Notes: generated from the letters alone by a model not told the origin. 64,000 nucleotides of DNA from Dipodascopsis uninucleata var. uninucleata (GCA_030568195.1 JAJLTO010000003.1:1510501-1574500); one strand, 5' to 3'; positions 11,817 through 23,970 are shown, numbered from the stretch's first letter. Made by a program: numbers and translations.

Positions 11817-14458
11817 ATGCCAGCTCGAAAAAGAACGAGTACTGGATCGCGTAAAAGTGAGAGAGTGAAGCGTACTTGTCATAGTGAAGATGAGGAGGAG
11901 GTAATTTTTGCATAACAAATCAGTCTAAGCTTGACGGCGATATGACTATACTGAATAAATCAAGCAATGTGCTTGCTAACTTGTTACTACAGATTAATGA
12001 GATTGGTGCAGAGACATCAGATGAGCTCAACAAGGTAAGATATCATTAAGCCATGAGACCATGCACACTGTCAAAATTGGTGTATTATAGTCTCACTTTT
12101 CTTTGCAGAAGCGGACATTGCTGTAATCGAACTTGCATGTGGACACTAGAATAGCCGGCTAATAGTAATTTATTAAATAGATATTTGCTATAGACAGAAA
12201 TGACATCGCACAGCAACTTACCGAGAGCTCTGTTCGAAGAAATAGAACGGGCAATGCGTCGGCTAACAGTGCTGTTGAGAGATACAAAGTGCTCGGTGTC
12301 AATGTAAGTTATCACTATATTAGCCGATTCCTTTGACTACAGATATTAACACTACGCTGGTTTTTAGGACGACGGAGATGAATTGACTATTCATGGCACT
12401 ACAAATGATTATTGTTCTCCAGAAGATTTATGTCTCTCCAACGGGCACTCGTTTGTCAATAAAGATGGAATAACCAACATTAATGTTGCTAAATATCACA
12501 GTAATGACAAAGAAGATACATGCGATGAGATAGAGGACAGCCAAGGTGACTATAGCAGCTCGGCTGAGTCTATATCTCAGGACGATTTAAAAGTGCATAC
12601 TAGAGAAGCAGTACATAACGCTGTTGCAGATGATCAAAAAGAGGCTTATTATGGAGAAAACTACGAGGAAGATGACGAAGAAGAAGATGAAGATGAAGAA
12701 GATGAAGATGAAGATGAAGAAGAAGATGATGATGATGAAGAAGAAGATGAAGATGAAGATGAAGAAGATATCGCTGATTTAGAAGACAATGACGAAATAA
12801 ATGTAGGAATTAAGCAAGAGCTCGTACAATATGGCATTCAAGATAGCGATGGAGAGAATGAGCCTGACGAAGAGGTAATAGAAGACGAAGATGAAGATGA
12901 TATTGAAGAAGAGTCAGTTTATGATCCAGAGGTCGTGGAGGAAATTGAAGCATTCACAAAATCATTTAAAGAAGTCGCAAAGAGATTTAAACTAATAGGC
13001 AAAATAGGCGAAGGTAAGCTAGAAATATTAACGATGTAACTCAACTTGAGAAATTAACTTAACTTTCCAGGAACCTTCAGCTCAGTTTATAAGGCCGAGG
13101 ACCTTCATTATGCTCTCCACGATAATTCTTGGGATCTTGATCGCATTCCGGTAAGAAAAGAGCGAGTTTTGATGCCTAGCAACAGGGCTATCATTGGCAA
13201 AAAGGAGCTTAAGATTAGTAAGAGCGGTAAAATCAAAAAATATGTTGCAATCAAACGAATTTATGTTACCAGCAGTCCTCAAAGAGTACTTAATGAGCTT
13301 GAGCTCCTACACACGTTGTCAGGCTGTGCCTCAATTGCTCCTCTTATCACAGCATTCAGAGATCAAGATCAAGTGGTTGCAATTCTCCCTTATTTTCGAC
13401 ACGTAGACTTCCGAGTGAGTAACTATAATTTGAGTAATGGACTATAGTGAAACTGATAAGGATACTAGGACTTCTACCGCCACTTACCCATCTCTGATAT
13501 CCGACGCTATTTAAAATCATTATTTACAGCTTTAGAGCATGTCCATGCTCATGGAATTCTACACCGAGATGTCAAACCTACGTAAGCTGATAAACATTCG
13601 CCATTCTATTATTTTGGAAACAAATTTTCTAACTATAAAATAGAAATTTTCTTTACAATCTGGATAAAAGACGTGGTGTGTTAGTCGATTTTGGTCTTGC
13701 AGAGGTAAGAACAGCATCATGCACGCATCTCATATATAATCACTCTAACGGAAAGATACAGCGTGAGAGTCTTGAGCCTGCATATTGTGCCTGTCGTGAT
13801 AATAAGGATTATGAACATAGTCGGCACATGGCTGATCGTTTGCCAAATAATGGATACTTGAAGAACGATTCTAGACCAGGTAGACGTGCGAATCGTGCAG
13901 GCACCAGAGGATTTAGAGCACCAGAAGTGCTATTAAAGTGCCTTAACCAAACTACTAGTATGTATTTTGTTGAAGTTTTCCTTTAAATAGTAAAGGTAAT
14001 AATCTCTTCTAACTCGCAAAGAAATTGACATTTGGTCTGCCGGGGTCATACTCCTCTCTTTCATGAGCAAACGCTTCCCGTTCTTTAATTCTGCGGATGA
14101 CATTGACGCTATGATTGAAATAGCCACTATATTTGGTCGACAGAAGATGTCTAATTGTGCACGGTTACACGGTATGTAAAGTCTACTAAATCGGTTCTGT
14201 GTATGTTCTGAGCTGATCTTCTAAGGTGCTATATTTGATACAACCTTACCTACAATCCTTGACAAGGCATATCCACTAGAAGAAATTATTGACTGGGCCA
14301 ATCACCGAGGAGGCGAAGATCAACCAAGTTACAGGTATTCTCAAGATGAGCTGCTCGCACTAAATTTTCTTAAGAAATGTATGGAAACTGATTTTAGGAA
14401 GCGATTTTCAGCAACTGAAGCGCTTAGTCATCCCTTCTTAAGAGATATTGACAATTAA
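11817..14458 (+). CDS. CDC7: CDC7/Hsk1 (DDK) protein kinase, nine exons
   Basis: Catalytic subunit of the Dbf4-dependent kinase, which phosphorylates MCM helicase to fire replication origins. Exons: 11817-11900, 11993-12034, 12214-12303, 12368-13013, 13071-13414, 13469-13581, 13644-13957, 14022-14171, 14226-14458; the sum is 671 codons plus stop. The Gly loop (IGEGTFSSVYKAED) is split between exons 4 and 5. Lys in VAIKRI, HRDVKPTNF, VDFGLAE and GTRGFRAPEVL follow, and HRD, DFG and the APE loop lie in exons 6-7. A kinase insert lies between DFG and APE, typical of CDC7. The N-terminal ~280 residues are unusually long for the family and contain a nearly pure Glu/Asp run (about nucleotides 12664-12800). 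The second intron (179 nt, acceptor CACAG) is the least certain junction. Confidence 0.92.
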
Positions 14459-14951
14459 AAAGCCTGAGTAATTCAGCAAAACAATAATAAGTAGTCGGAA
14501 GCTTCATATGATAATTGTATCCTTTACGAAAGAGCATTGAAAATTTTAACTGCATTGTGTACGTAATTGCTAAGATTGCAAATTTATTTGCTTCTCATGT
14601 AGTGAGAGTAGACTACCTATCTACCCTTCCTAAACAAAATGTGAAAAAATTATGAACAAATTTATTCTAAGATTAGAGCACTTTGTATAAACATTTCTCA
14701 TGGCATAACACCATTAATTAAAATAATATCATATTTCAAGAAGTCACTACAAGAATCTCCTATTTTTGGCTTTGCATTTACGATGTATTCTAACAGTTGG
14801 ATAAGCACAACAAAGTGCGAATGAACAGGAATTTTTTCAATGAAAAAAGCATTATTGATGTCAATAATTATTTACTTTTCTAGTTGTAAAACCAACCTTT
14901 TGGGATCCTAATATACTAAAAGATACACAAGTCACAAAATACATTTGTCAT
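14459..14951. other. Convergent spacer CDC7/uL15
   Basis: AT-rich 3' flanks of two convergent genes. No coding or RNA signal seen. Confidence 0.6.
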
Positions 14952-15826
14952 TTATGCAACAAGTTCAACAGCACCACCAACAGCCTTGATCTTCTCTTCA
15001 GCCAACTTTGAAACATATCGGGCCTTGACAATAACTGGAGTAGATGGGAGACGTCCCTTTCCGAGAACCTTTCCATAACCCAGAGCCAGAGTGTCAATAA
15101 CTGGAGCAACACCACTGCTAGATTCAGAGAGATACTTCTCACGAGACTCGGCTGGAATAAGCGACCAAAGCTTGTCTAAGTTGATGGTTGGCTTCCAGAA
15201 CTATATTATTTGTCAGTATTTATTATTGTAAGCAGATAACAAAAATGAAGGAGAAATAATACGTACATGATTCTTCTGAAGGTGGAAATATCTCATACCA
15301 ACTTTACCAAAGTAACCTGGATGGTATTTGTCCATGTTGGTTCTGTGATGATGCTGACCACCAGCTAAACCTCGACCACCTGTTCAAAAACAATCAATAT
15401 TTCGCTCAAACATAATATGAAAAATGCTTATGCTCCATCTCAGGACGTTATAACATTGCCCTAAAACAACATTAAAATAATATAATTGGCAAATCTACAT
15501 CGCAGTAAATCTACCCGACTGAAATGTTCTTTGAATGGCATAGCACTTCAAATCAAAATATCATCAAACAAAAAAATTTAAATTACCAGGATGTTTGCGG
15601 TGCTTTCCAATACGACCGTGACCGGCTATATAAAAGGATATTAGTATTTATATCATATTATCGGCCATAACAGATTTCTCTCTAATTCATTCCTGCTGAA
15701 TTCACCATCTGCGTGGTCACCACAAATTTTGTCTGGTCTCAGAGAAAACATGGTCTATATTAATAAATTGTACTCACCCGAAACGTGTCCTCTCAGCTTT
15801 CTAGTCTTGGTAAATCTAGTCGGCAT
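14952..15826 (-). CDS. RPL28: 60S ribosomal protein uL15 (RPL28/L27a), four exons
   Basis: Large-subunit ribosomal protein. Exons in gene order: 15778-15826, 15587-15625, 15267-15379, 14952-15200; the sum is 149 codons plus stop, exactly the family size. The product starts [16 protein letters not shown] and contains the conserved [20 protein letters not shown] and [20 protein letters not shown] blocks, ending VGGAVELVA. The second exon is only 39 nt. The first two introns (152 and 207 nt) are longer than typical here. The upstream region carries a HomolD-type box that is also present at the uS10 gene. Identity is certain. Confidence 0.98.
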
Positions 15827-16191
15827 GTTTATTTCCGGCTTCTATTATATTGATGTATAAGTATGATGTGACTTTACAATCACTCTATCTGCGAGTGTAT
15901 ACAGCTATTATTGAATCATGGAGACGCAGTAAGAATTGTGTTGTGGTTTCTGCTAATGCTAACGATTAAATTACCCGGTCTTAAAAGTAAAAACGCAGTC
16001 ACATATTTCATTTAGGGTATCTCTAGGGCTATATTCTCTTTTTACGTAATCTCCCAAATGTTTGGAAGATGCTTCGATATGGACTGCAGTAGTGTATTAG
16101 GGAGGACTGCATTAGAAGAGAAGCTGGCCAGTTGGATGAAGTGTGAAAGATTCATCCATCTGCAGATTCTCATGTTCTTAGTACAGGAGTT
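15827..16191. promoter_or_regulatory. Divergent promoter region uL15/MYST acetyltransferase
   Basis: 365 bp between start codons. Its distal part, 170-205 bp upstream of the uL15 ATG, carries CAGTCACA and, on the uL15 strand, AGCCCTAG and ACCCTAA elements. Confidence 0.55.
15996..16003 (-). promoter_or_regulatory. HomolD-like box (CAGTCACA) of the uL15 gene
   Basis: Reads CAGTCACA on the + strand and TGTGACTG on the gene strand, 169 bp upstream of the uL15 ATG. HomolD is the core promoter element of ribosomal protein genes in fission yeast and is thought to be ancestral in ascomycetes. An AGCCCTAG element lies 19 nt farther upstream (16023-16030), with ACCCTAA between them. The same pair is found at the uS10 gene. 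Confidence 0.65.
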
Positions 16192-17403
16192 ATGCGAAAA
16201 TCCGGGCCTGATAGTAGTAGACCAGTAGCAGGTCCGGAAGAGAATATAGATGTGGAAAATTCAGAGGATAATAGAAATGTGAAGACTGTGGTGTTTGGCG
16301 AGGATCTCGAATTCGACGCCTGGTTTTCATCCCCACCTTATTACACCGAAGAGCAGCAAAAGAAAAGCCCTGTTCCATATCTTGAGAAGTTGTATGTGTG
16401 TAATAAATGTTTCAAATATACTTCAGTGGCTTCAGATATGGGAAATCACTTGGTAAGTGTGGGTTGTTGAAGATGACACGAGACGCGTAGTTGATTGAAG
16501 ATCATTGCAATCGAATTTGTGACATCTTATTGCAGTCGTATACGTGATATACAATCTATTTCGCCGTGATGAATAGATATTTCTCACTAATAATGATAAT
16601 TTTTATAGCTTGGTTGTACAAGCTCATTCAAGACTCCAGGAAAACTTATTTACTGTAATAATCAGTTCTCGATCCGCGAAATAGATGGAGAAGCTGAGAA
16701 GGTTCGTTTATGATTTTCAGCTGGATTATCAGATAGTTGGTAGCTATATAGACTGATTCACGAATAAATATAGCTATACTGTCAATGTCTGTGTATGTTT
16801 GGTAAGCTGTTTGTGGATACCAAATCCGTCTTTTATGCCATCGAAGGTTTCAAATTCTATGTTTTACTACACCATATATCTGCGAAACAGGAACAAGTGG
16901 TGGGCTTCTTTTCAAAAGAAAAGCTCTCTTGGGATGAAAATAATCTGGCTTGTATTGTTATATTTCCGCCGTACCAAGGGCAAGGCCTTGGTCAGCTTTT
17001 AATAGAATTCTCTTACAAGCTATCGCAACTCGAAGGAAAAGTTGGGTCGCCTGAGAAACCATTATCAGATCATGGAAGAAAAAGCTATCTGGCGTACTGG
17101 GCGCGTCAGATTGGCCGTTCGTTGCCGCGAACTGAAAAAGATAGTAAAATATCTATTGAATCGATATCAAAGGCTACAGGTATCAGGGAGGACGATGTTA
17201 TTGATGCGCTACAAAGTATGCACGCCTTTATACCGCCTTTGGCTAACTTAACTGAAATCCGCAATAAATGGAACAGTGCGCCTGGTAGGATCACAGACGA
17301 GATATCTGTATCTCGTTCTCACATAAATGATTGGTTATCAAAGCGGAAAATAAATCCAGATGCACCTGATTTGATAGATTTCAGGTGTATCATGATTACT
17401 TAA
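16192..17403 (+). CDS. MYST-family histone acetyltransferase, short SAS2-like
   Basis: Lysine acetyltransferase acting on chromatin. Exons 16192-16452, 16609-16701 and 16774-17403 give 327 codons plus stop. The MYST core starts at LEFDAWFSSP. The C2HC zinc finger is CNKC...H...C, its last Cys encoded in exon 2. The autoacetylated Lys region is LFVDTKSVFYAIEGF; the catalytic Cys lies in ACIVIFPPYQ, the acetyl-CoA loop in QGQGLGQLL, and the Glu in SPEKPLS. There is no chromodomain or PHD finger, so it resembles SAS2 (338 residues) more than ESA1 or SAS3. The 3' end is open to doubt: splicing AG|GTGTAT at 17384 to an exon at 17465-17579 also keeps the frame and would give 359 residues with a different tail. 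Confidence 0.85.
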
Positions 17404-17823
17404 AAGTGTTTAATATATTTACATTCATAAAGTATGTACTGATCATCACGTATGAATTCTGTAGACTAAAACTAACTCTATCTAGCAGTTGTAAAAGAAG
17501 TACGGAAGCTATATTATCAATGAGCGAGAATATAATGAATGTAGATGTTAAAAGCTTAATAGAGAGTGTAGTAATATAAACAAACAAACAGACTAAAAAT
17601 GAACCGTAACTCCGATCTTATTGCAAAGCTGAGAGATAAGTTTGATTGCAAGAATTATGTAGTTTCTGGCATCGTCGTAGTGTTAGCGATAGTTTACTAT
17701 CATTAGACTTGAAATAATTGAGCTTTATCTATTCAAAAGAAGTCAAACTAAAAGAATTTAGACAAAAACTAAATGTACTCTTTGTTGTATGACGTAAGTA
17801 CTAACGTCTGATAAAGACTTTCT
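17404..17823. other. Convergent spacer MYST/ATG9
   Basis: AT-rich. It may contain an extra last exon of the MYST gene (17465-17579). Otherwise nothing is seen. Confidence 0.45.
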
Positions 17824-20346
17824 TTAATGGCGTTCTTGTTTCACCTGTGGTTTCTTGCTGAAGTCAAATACTGCAAAGCAACAGACATAGCCAATGCCAT
17901 CAACATATAGCGAGCACTCTCTGAAAAAATCTATGATCTTTTCACTTGATTTCGGTAGTGAATACCATAGTACAAACGGCGTAAATATAATACTGACCAT
18001 TTCCTGCAGAAGCAAAACAACCTTGAGACTATAGTACTTGGTAAATTCATTTTTTACTTCATCTGTATGTAAACGTCCATTCCACTCAGGTGGCAAATAA
18101 TGAGTGAATTCAGCAACGTATCGCAGGTTTGCTTCCGGATCAAAGACGAGTGTTTCTTCTTGAATGAATCCACGAGAAACAGCTAAAATAGTACCGAAAA
18201 TTCCAATATAAAAAAGAACTGTTCGATCTGGAGATATCTCGAATCCAAGGAATAAATCAGGATCAATGACAGAAGCAATTCCAAGCACAGCTGCGAATGA
18301 TCCTGCAACAAATGCAACGAATCTAAATATCTGTGTAGTAATCTCCTTGGGAAACTGATCGACATATTGCGATGCTGGATAGTAGCTAAGATTCAGACGA
18401 CGGCGAAATATATGATATAATTCATTGTACTCTCTGAACTTCCATTCAGCCAGTCGGCTATATTGTCGTGAGCCAATAGTGCTAGGATTCTTATGATACT
18501 CATCAAAATAACGGAAAAAGTAAAGTAGAAATAGATAGACAACAATAAAAGGCGCGAATACTAGATTCACGAACCCTGCAATCATAAACCGCCTTCTCAA
18601 TCCATCTGAAAGTAGCCTTCTGTGACCGTCTTTCAGGAATAGTGATCTAACTTGACCCTGATCGTTGAAAACATAATCCATGATACAGATACTCAAATTC
18701 CATTCTAAGCTACGTGTTAACCACTGCGCGTTACGCAAGAAGGGTACTGGAATAGATAAGTCCAATATATTTTTATTCACCATTGCAATGAAATAATTCT
18801 CTTTGCGCATAATACGATTAGCGATATCGTGCTCACCCATTCGCTGACGTGAATTAAAACCTAAATAGCGTCGGCCAACAGCATTAGATGTAATTGGATT
18901 ATCATCTCTCAAGTCCATGAGCCGATGTACAACGTGTTGCCATGAAATTGTTTGCATCTCGCTATCGTTGATATCCAATAAATACTTGTAAAAGTTTTGC
19001 AGGTCACGAAGACGACGAGTGTCGACGATATAGTGAAAAAGCCGTAGAAACCAAACAAGCATAAGTATCCAAAGACAGAAAGTCGCGAAGAAACCTTGCT
19101 TAGATATGCATTGAGGAATCTGTATTTCCGATAACTTCGTAGATTTGCGGATAAGCGAGTAATCAATGCATGCAGTCAAATAAGTAGAGAAGCCTACTAC
19201 AAAAGCGAGAGTAGCAAGATTGATGGCTCTCGATATAATAATACTATATATTCCGTTTCCCATATAATATTCGTAGACCTCTTGAAGGAAGTTATCCAAA
19301 TTTTCAACGTTCACCCACTTCCAGAGAGCTCTTTCTCGAGGATCCATCAGTCCCGCTGTATGTTTACGAACAGGTTCATCAGGTTCATCTTCAGGAATAA
19401 TACGACGATTCAAGCCTGAGCCATCGGCCACCTTGGAAGGCGGCGGTGGAAGATTAAGTTCATTTCTGAGAGAGGAAGACACTGCTTCTTCATCAGGTGA
19501 GTACGAAGGCATATATGATGATTCTAAGTTAATACCTTGGGGCGGTCGGAGATTCGGTGGTGGTGCAGGTAAGTCGAGTGGCTGAGGGGGAAGAGGATAA
19601 GAAGATCCCGGAGGGCCAAACCAAGAATTTTTTGAAAATCTGAACGACATCTCAGCAACAGATTGCTGCCAGCTCTCTCCCCCGCGCCTATATCTGCTAG
19701 GACTGCTATTGTGATGGTGTATATTTGTCGCACCATTTCCGTTATGAACATGCCCATTCTGACTGTGGCTATTGGTTCCTGAGCCTACAGTAGAACCTGC
19801 CGGATCTGTAGAAGCGGGCAGCGCTTCATACATGATCGATCTTGGAGCCTCGTTTATTTCTATTTCTGTTCTATTTCGTCCATAAGTCTCATCCTCTGGT
19901 ATAGGACTTCTCCGTGGATAGAAATTCGTATTTGGTACATATCCCGCATTTGCATCCTCAAACTGTTGGTCTGCCTGGCCCCGCCGTCTTTCGTAACCAG
20001 AGAGCCTGTTGATATACGTCCTACCATTCAGGCCCTCACTTCTATCTGTCAGAAGAGTTTGGGGTTCATGTTCAGTACTGGCATCGCTATTATCAACCTC
20101 GCCATCGTTTTCGACATCAGGTTCAACTTGACCTAGAAGTTCCCGAGATCCAAATGCAGAGGGAACTCCAGCAGATGACGCTGTCGCTGAATAGCGATAA
20201 GATGAGCCCATATCTGTACTATCCATCTCAGTCAGGCCACCAAAATTTGCCTCGACATCTGGCTCAAGGTAGTGATCTTCATCTTCCTGCTGGAGTGTCT
20301 GGTAAATTGACTGCCCGAAGATCTGTGATAGTAGCCGATCCGCCAT
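17824..20346 (-). CDS. ATG9: Autophagy lipid scramblase ATG9
   Basis: Multispanning membrane protein on Golgi-derived vesicles that seed the autophagosome; the family scrambles lipids together with ATG2. Single exon of 840 codons. I start at the ATG at 20346 (MADRLLSQIFGQ), which resembles the usual N-terminus of ascomycete ATG9. The frame runs 18 codons farther, to a TTG at 20400, with a stop upstream and no ATG. A disordered, acidic and Pro-rich N-terminal third is followed by the ATG9 core, including WVNVENLDNFLQEVY, EMQTISWQHVVHRL and DNPITSNAVGRRYLGF. Several hydrophobic spans follow, and then SIIFTPFVLWYSLP near the end. It shares its promoter region with COG6. Confidence 0.95.
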   Translation of the reverse strand: MADRLLSQIFGQSIYQTLQQEDEDHYLEPDVEANFGGLTEMDSTDMGSSYRYSATASSAGVPSAFGSRELLGQVEPDVENDGEVDNSDASTEHEPQTLLTDRSEGLNGRTYINRLSGYERRRGQADQQFEDANAGYVPNTNFYPRRSPIPEDETYGRNRTEIEINEAPRSIMYEALPASTDPAGSTVGSGTNSHSQNGHVHNGNGATNIHHHNSSPSRYRRGGESWQQSVAEMSFRFSKNSWFGPPGSSYPLPPQPLDLPAPPPNLRPPQGINLESSYMPSYSPDEEAVSSSLRNELNLPPPPSKVADGSGLNRRIIPEDEPDEPVRKHTAGLMDPRERALWKWVNVENLDNFLQEVYEYYMGNGIYSIIISRAINLATLAFVVGFSTYLTACIDYSLIRKSTKLSEIQIPQCISKQGFFATFCLWILMLVWFLRLFHYIVDTRRLRDLQNFYKYLLDINDSEMQTISWQHVVHRLMDLRDDNPITSNAVGRRYLGFNSRQRMGEHDIANRIMRKENYFIAMVNKNILDLSIPVPFLRNAQWLTRSLEWNLSICIMDYVFNDQGQVRSLFLKDGHRRLLSDGLRRRFMIAGFVNLVFAPFIVVYLFLLYFFRYFDEYHKNPSTIGSRQYSRLAEWKFREYNELYHIFRRRLNLSYYPASQYVDQFPKEITTQIFRFVAFVAGSFAAVLGIASVIDPDLFLGFEISPDRTVLFYIGIFGTILAVSRGFIQEETLVFDPEANLRYVAEFTHYLPPEWNGRLHTDEVKNEFTKYYSLKVVLLLQEMVSIIFTPFVLWYSLPKSSEKIIDFFRECSLYVDGIGYVCCFAVFDFSKKPQVKQERH

Positions 20347-20941
20347 ACGCGGAACCGACGACACCCCAGCGGGCCTTCGCAGAGAGTATGCGTCCGACAA
20401 GTCGACTAAATTTTAATATCCGCGTGATCTCCTTTACTGTAAGGGCTAGAGACCACACTAATAACCTTCTATTAACAGAATAGTACGGTGTGATGTTTCT
20501 CGAACAGGATAATAGAGATCAGATAACCATATAATGTTAATACTAAAGCGATAATGAAATAGTTCTATCCCAAGCAAACAGATGTAAATATAAATATATC
20601 TGTATTGTATTATTTGTGTATCAATAAAGCTCTCTTACAGGAACTAACAATCCTATCCGTTCTCAAAGATGACTCTGAAATGGCAGCAGGAAGAAGCCGA
20701 CTAGAGAAACTGAATGATTGAGAGCTATGTGTGCGGCTTAGGTCTCGTGTAAGCTGTCGAACGAACTATATTATCAGGTTTAGGACATATTCATTTGGAA
20801 TAGGGATAATACTACATCGAATATAATGATTCTTCTGTAGAGCGGTGTGTTGCATTTGATATAGGAAAGCAGGCTTGCGGCAAGTGAGAGGAGTATATTA
20901 GTAATTTACATTGGAGGATTTTAGAAAAAGATCAAGCAGCA
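20347..20941. promoter_or_regulatory. Divergent promoter region ATG9/COG6
   Basis: 595 bp between the two start codons. AT-rich, with no coding signal and no motif I would call with confidence. Confidence 0.5.
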
Positions 20942-23044
20942 ATGGCTAGTAATGATGCATCTCTGGAGGGTCCATTGTTTATCTCAGCCGAAAATACGGC
21001 GAGATCACCGTCCATACTCACGAATGGAGAGGGCGGAAGGTCAAATCTTTTGTCGTTAAAGCTGGCAGAAATACTCTCAACGTCATACGCAGACTCAAGC
21101 ATTCGCGATGCACTAATTTTGCTCGGAGATAGAATTCAAGATAATTCATCAGAGATGCGACGGCAGTTTCGAGCAAATGTTGAAGCCGAAGTGATAGAAG
21201 CAAATGGCCAAGTACTCGAGCAGTTCTCGAAAATTGCCATGGTAAGTTGAAATTTAACCCAAAAATATCTTATAATTAGAATACGTCAATATGCATAATG
21301 AGTATTGAAACCATATTGATTATGTATTTAGCAATTGGAAACGATAGGTATGACTATAAATAGTATGAACCAAATTGTCAATGGACTGGAAAGCGAAATT
21401 GGCGTATCAAAAGAACAAACGCGTGGATTATTCGTCGCCGAAGAAAAGTTATCGAGCGAGCGAGTCGAGTTACTGGCTAAGCAAGGTCTGTTAGAGGGCC
21501 TGAAGAGACATTTCCTTCTCAGCGATGTGGAAATCGGGATTCTCACATCTTCTGCAGAACCGGTAGATGATAGATTTTTTGATACAGTGAAGAAGGCTAA
21601 ACAAATCAGAAATGATTGTCAAGCTCTACTCGCGTCTGAGAACTCGGCAATAGGCGTTGAGGTCATGGATCGTGTATCAAAATACCTAGACCTAGCATAT
21701 GACCGACTGTACTACTGGGTGCAGCGGGAAATCCGCAATCTTTCGACCGATGATACGCAAATTCGCAGAAGCATGAGGCGATCGCTAGGTCTTCTCGCAG
21801 AGCGACCTACCTCACTTCAAAACTGTCTTGACGCGCTTTCGGAAATAAGGCAGAAGATAGTACTACATGATTTTATGCAAGCCTTGACAAGCGGATACAA
21901 GCCAATCGAGCTTGCTGCATATGATCCTTTCCGATATGTGGGAGATATACTAGCGTGGATACACTCAGAGACAGTGAACGAGAAAGAAGTGCTCGAACTT
22001 GTGTTTCTTGCAGATGAGGTCAGCATATCACAAGGACTAGAAGAAGGAATGGCGAGTGAGCCGTGGGCCGAGCATCTGGATGTCGATAGAACTATTAAGG
22101 AAATTACGGACAAGAATCTTCATTTAATATGTAAGCCTTTAAAGGCTAGAATTGATCAGGCGCTAGCTGGTCACATTACGTTTACATTGGCATATCGCAT
22201 TAGAAACTTGCTTGAGTTTTACAGATCTACGTTTTCGAAGTATTTACTTGGAGATGCGCAGCTCCTTAATGTCATACGTGTTTTAGAGACGTCGGCCTTC
22301 AACCAGTTCCACCGATTTGTAAAGGAAAATATCCAAATCATCCAGACGAGTCTACCGCCAACAACGCCAGACTTGCAGCCACCGCAATTCCTGCACGAAT
22401 CGCTGGCGGAAATGAAAACACTCATGTCTTCGTACGATACATCTTACGCGGAGGACGCGAATGAACGTGAAAAGGAGTTTAGCAAAATCATAGAAGAAGC
22501 TCTTGAGCCTTATCTGAACTGTTGCACTACGATGTCGAATGTAGAGTCTCTAAGTATTGCTGACAGAAACATTTTCCTGATCAATTGTTATGACGCGGCG
22601 CGAAGCACGCTGCAGCTGTTTCCTTTTACACGCCTGAAACTGGCGGAGTACGACTCCAAGACTAGTGCCATGATAGAAGTCCTGACTAAAGAGGTGCACG
22701 TGATGTTCCTTACCGAGTCCACGCTAGGACCCGCACTGAAAGCATTGCAAGCAAAGGCACCAGAAACAGCGCTGTCGTCGCTGGAGCAGTTTCAGGATAG
22801 CAGGATCACGCAACTAGCTATCGCACTAGACGATTTCCTACCGTCGGCGCTTATGGACGCGCAGACTTTCCTGCAACGCCTTGTGTCGCCCAAGATAAGC
22901 AACCAAGTGATTGAAAGCGCGTCGAGAGCGTTCGTAGACGACTTTACTGCTATTGAGAACGCGATAGTGGAATCGATTGAGTTCCCACGATCGCTTTTCC
23001 CACGCACAACTGCTGATGTCAAGGTGCTCCTAGTACTTGAATGA
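20942..23044 (+). CDS. COG6: Conserved oligomeric Golgi complex subunit 6
   Basis: Subunit of the COG tethering complex, which sorts retrograde vesicles in the Golgi. Exons 20942-21241 and 21332-23044 give 670 codons plus stop, the family size. The N-terminus contains a coiled-coil region (QLETIGMTINSMNQIV and onward), followed by the conserved ELAAYDPFRYVGDILAWIH block and a C-terminal helical domain ending in the VDDFTAIENAIVES region. The intron has a GTAAGT donor. Base composition shifts inside the gene: a 60-base sample of exon 2 near 21,360 is about 37% GC, while one near 22,800 is about 55% GC. This drift continues into the downstream spacer. Divergent from ATG9. Confidence 0.93.
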
Positions 23045-23930
23045 GGGATAGGGCAGAACTTACCGGCCAGCGGGCACACACCGCATAGATAGATAGCTGG
23101 CGGTACAACAACACACGTAAAGGCTAGTTATTACTACACAGACTAGAGCTGTGGGCTTTCGCGGCAGTGCGCCTAGCATGCTTTCAGCAAGATGCGGTCT
23201 ACGTCTAATTACCTATGCTGCACCATTTTACGAGCTGCAGTCGTGTAGAATCCGATTATTTAATAACTTGTTTTTCTGCAGTAGAAGGCTGCTCGTAATA
23301 AGCATGCACTCCGATTCTATTCTTCGCGCTGTGCACGTTATGGTTCCTGTCTCTGGTAATACTACTTTAGCATCCTCTATTTAGACAAATAGGACTCGTA
23401 CAGCCACTAGCACATTTTTACGTACGGCCCACGATAGGTTTAAGAGATAGCTTTCCAATTATGCGCTAAGTGTCAGCGGATATGGCCATAGCATCCACCG
23501 CACGTTTTACTGCGCTCTACTACGGCCAGTCTTCATTCGCGGGCTCGTAATCTTATACCCACGGCGCTGCCCACAACCACGGCATCGCAGTCGCAGCTGC
23601 AAAGGCCCCACTGCCTCGTCGCTCTCGTCCTCCGATCTCTGTCCCACTACTTCAGCGCTCCTCGTATTCGCTGCCGTAGACCGTGCGTAGTCAGCGAGCT
23701 ACCCAGCTCGCAGCTTCAGAACAACCCTTGCCCGTGTCGTTTGTGGTAAGCGGCGTTCCTGTGACGTCAGGGCGGCTGAGCCAGGAATGCGCAGCCAAGG
23801 GATTACAGTTGCGCAGTGAGAGAGGGTGACGCTGAGGGACGCGCTGACAGGGCGATGGAGCTGAGAAGAGGGTGATACTGTACAGACTGTGATCTACGGA
23901 AGGGCCTAGCTAGGTTTCCGAGCGATCAGG

Positions 23931-23970
23931 GCGTCGCAGTGCTTCGCAGTGCTTCGCAGTGTTTTGCCGT
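23931..23970. repeat. 10-bp tandem repeat, four units
   Basis: Unit GCTTCGCAGT is exact twice (23941-23960), with degenerate copies on each side. It lies within the GC-rich non-coding domain. Confidence 0.7.

Noticed and set aside
15380-15586. Possible C/D-box snoRNA in the uL15 intron
   Set aside because: On the gene strand a TTGATGA is followed about 120 nt later by CTGA, but there is no terminal stem and no clear guide; probably chance.
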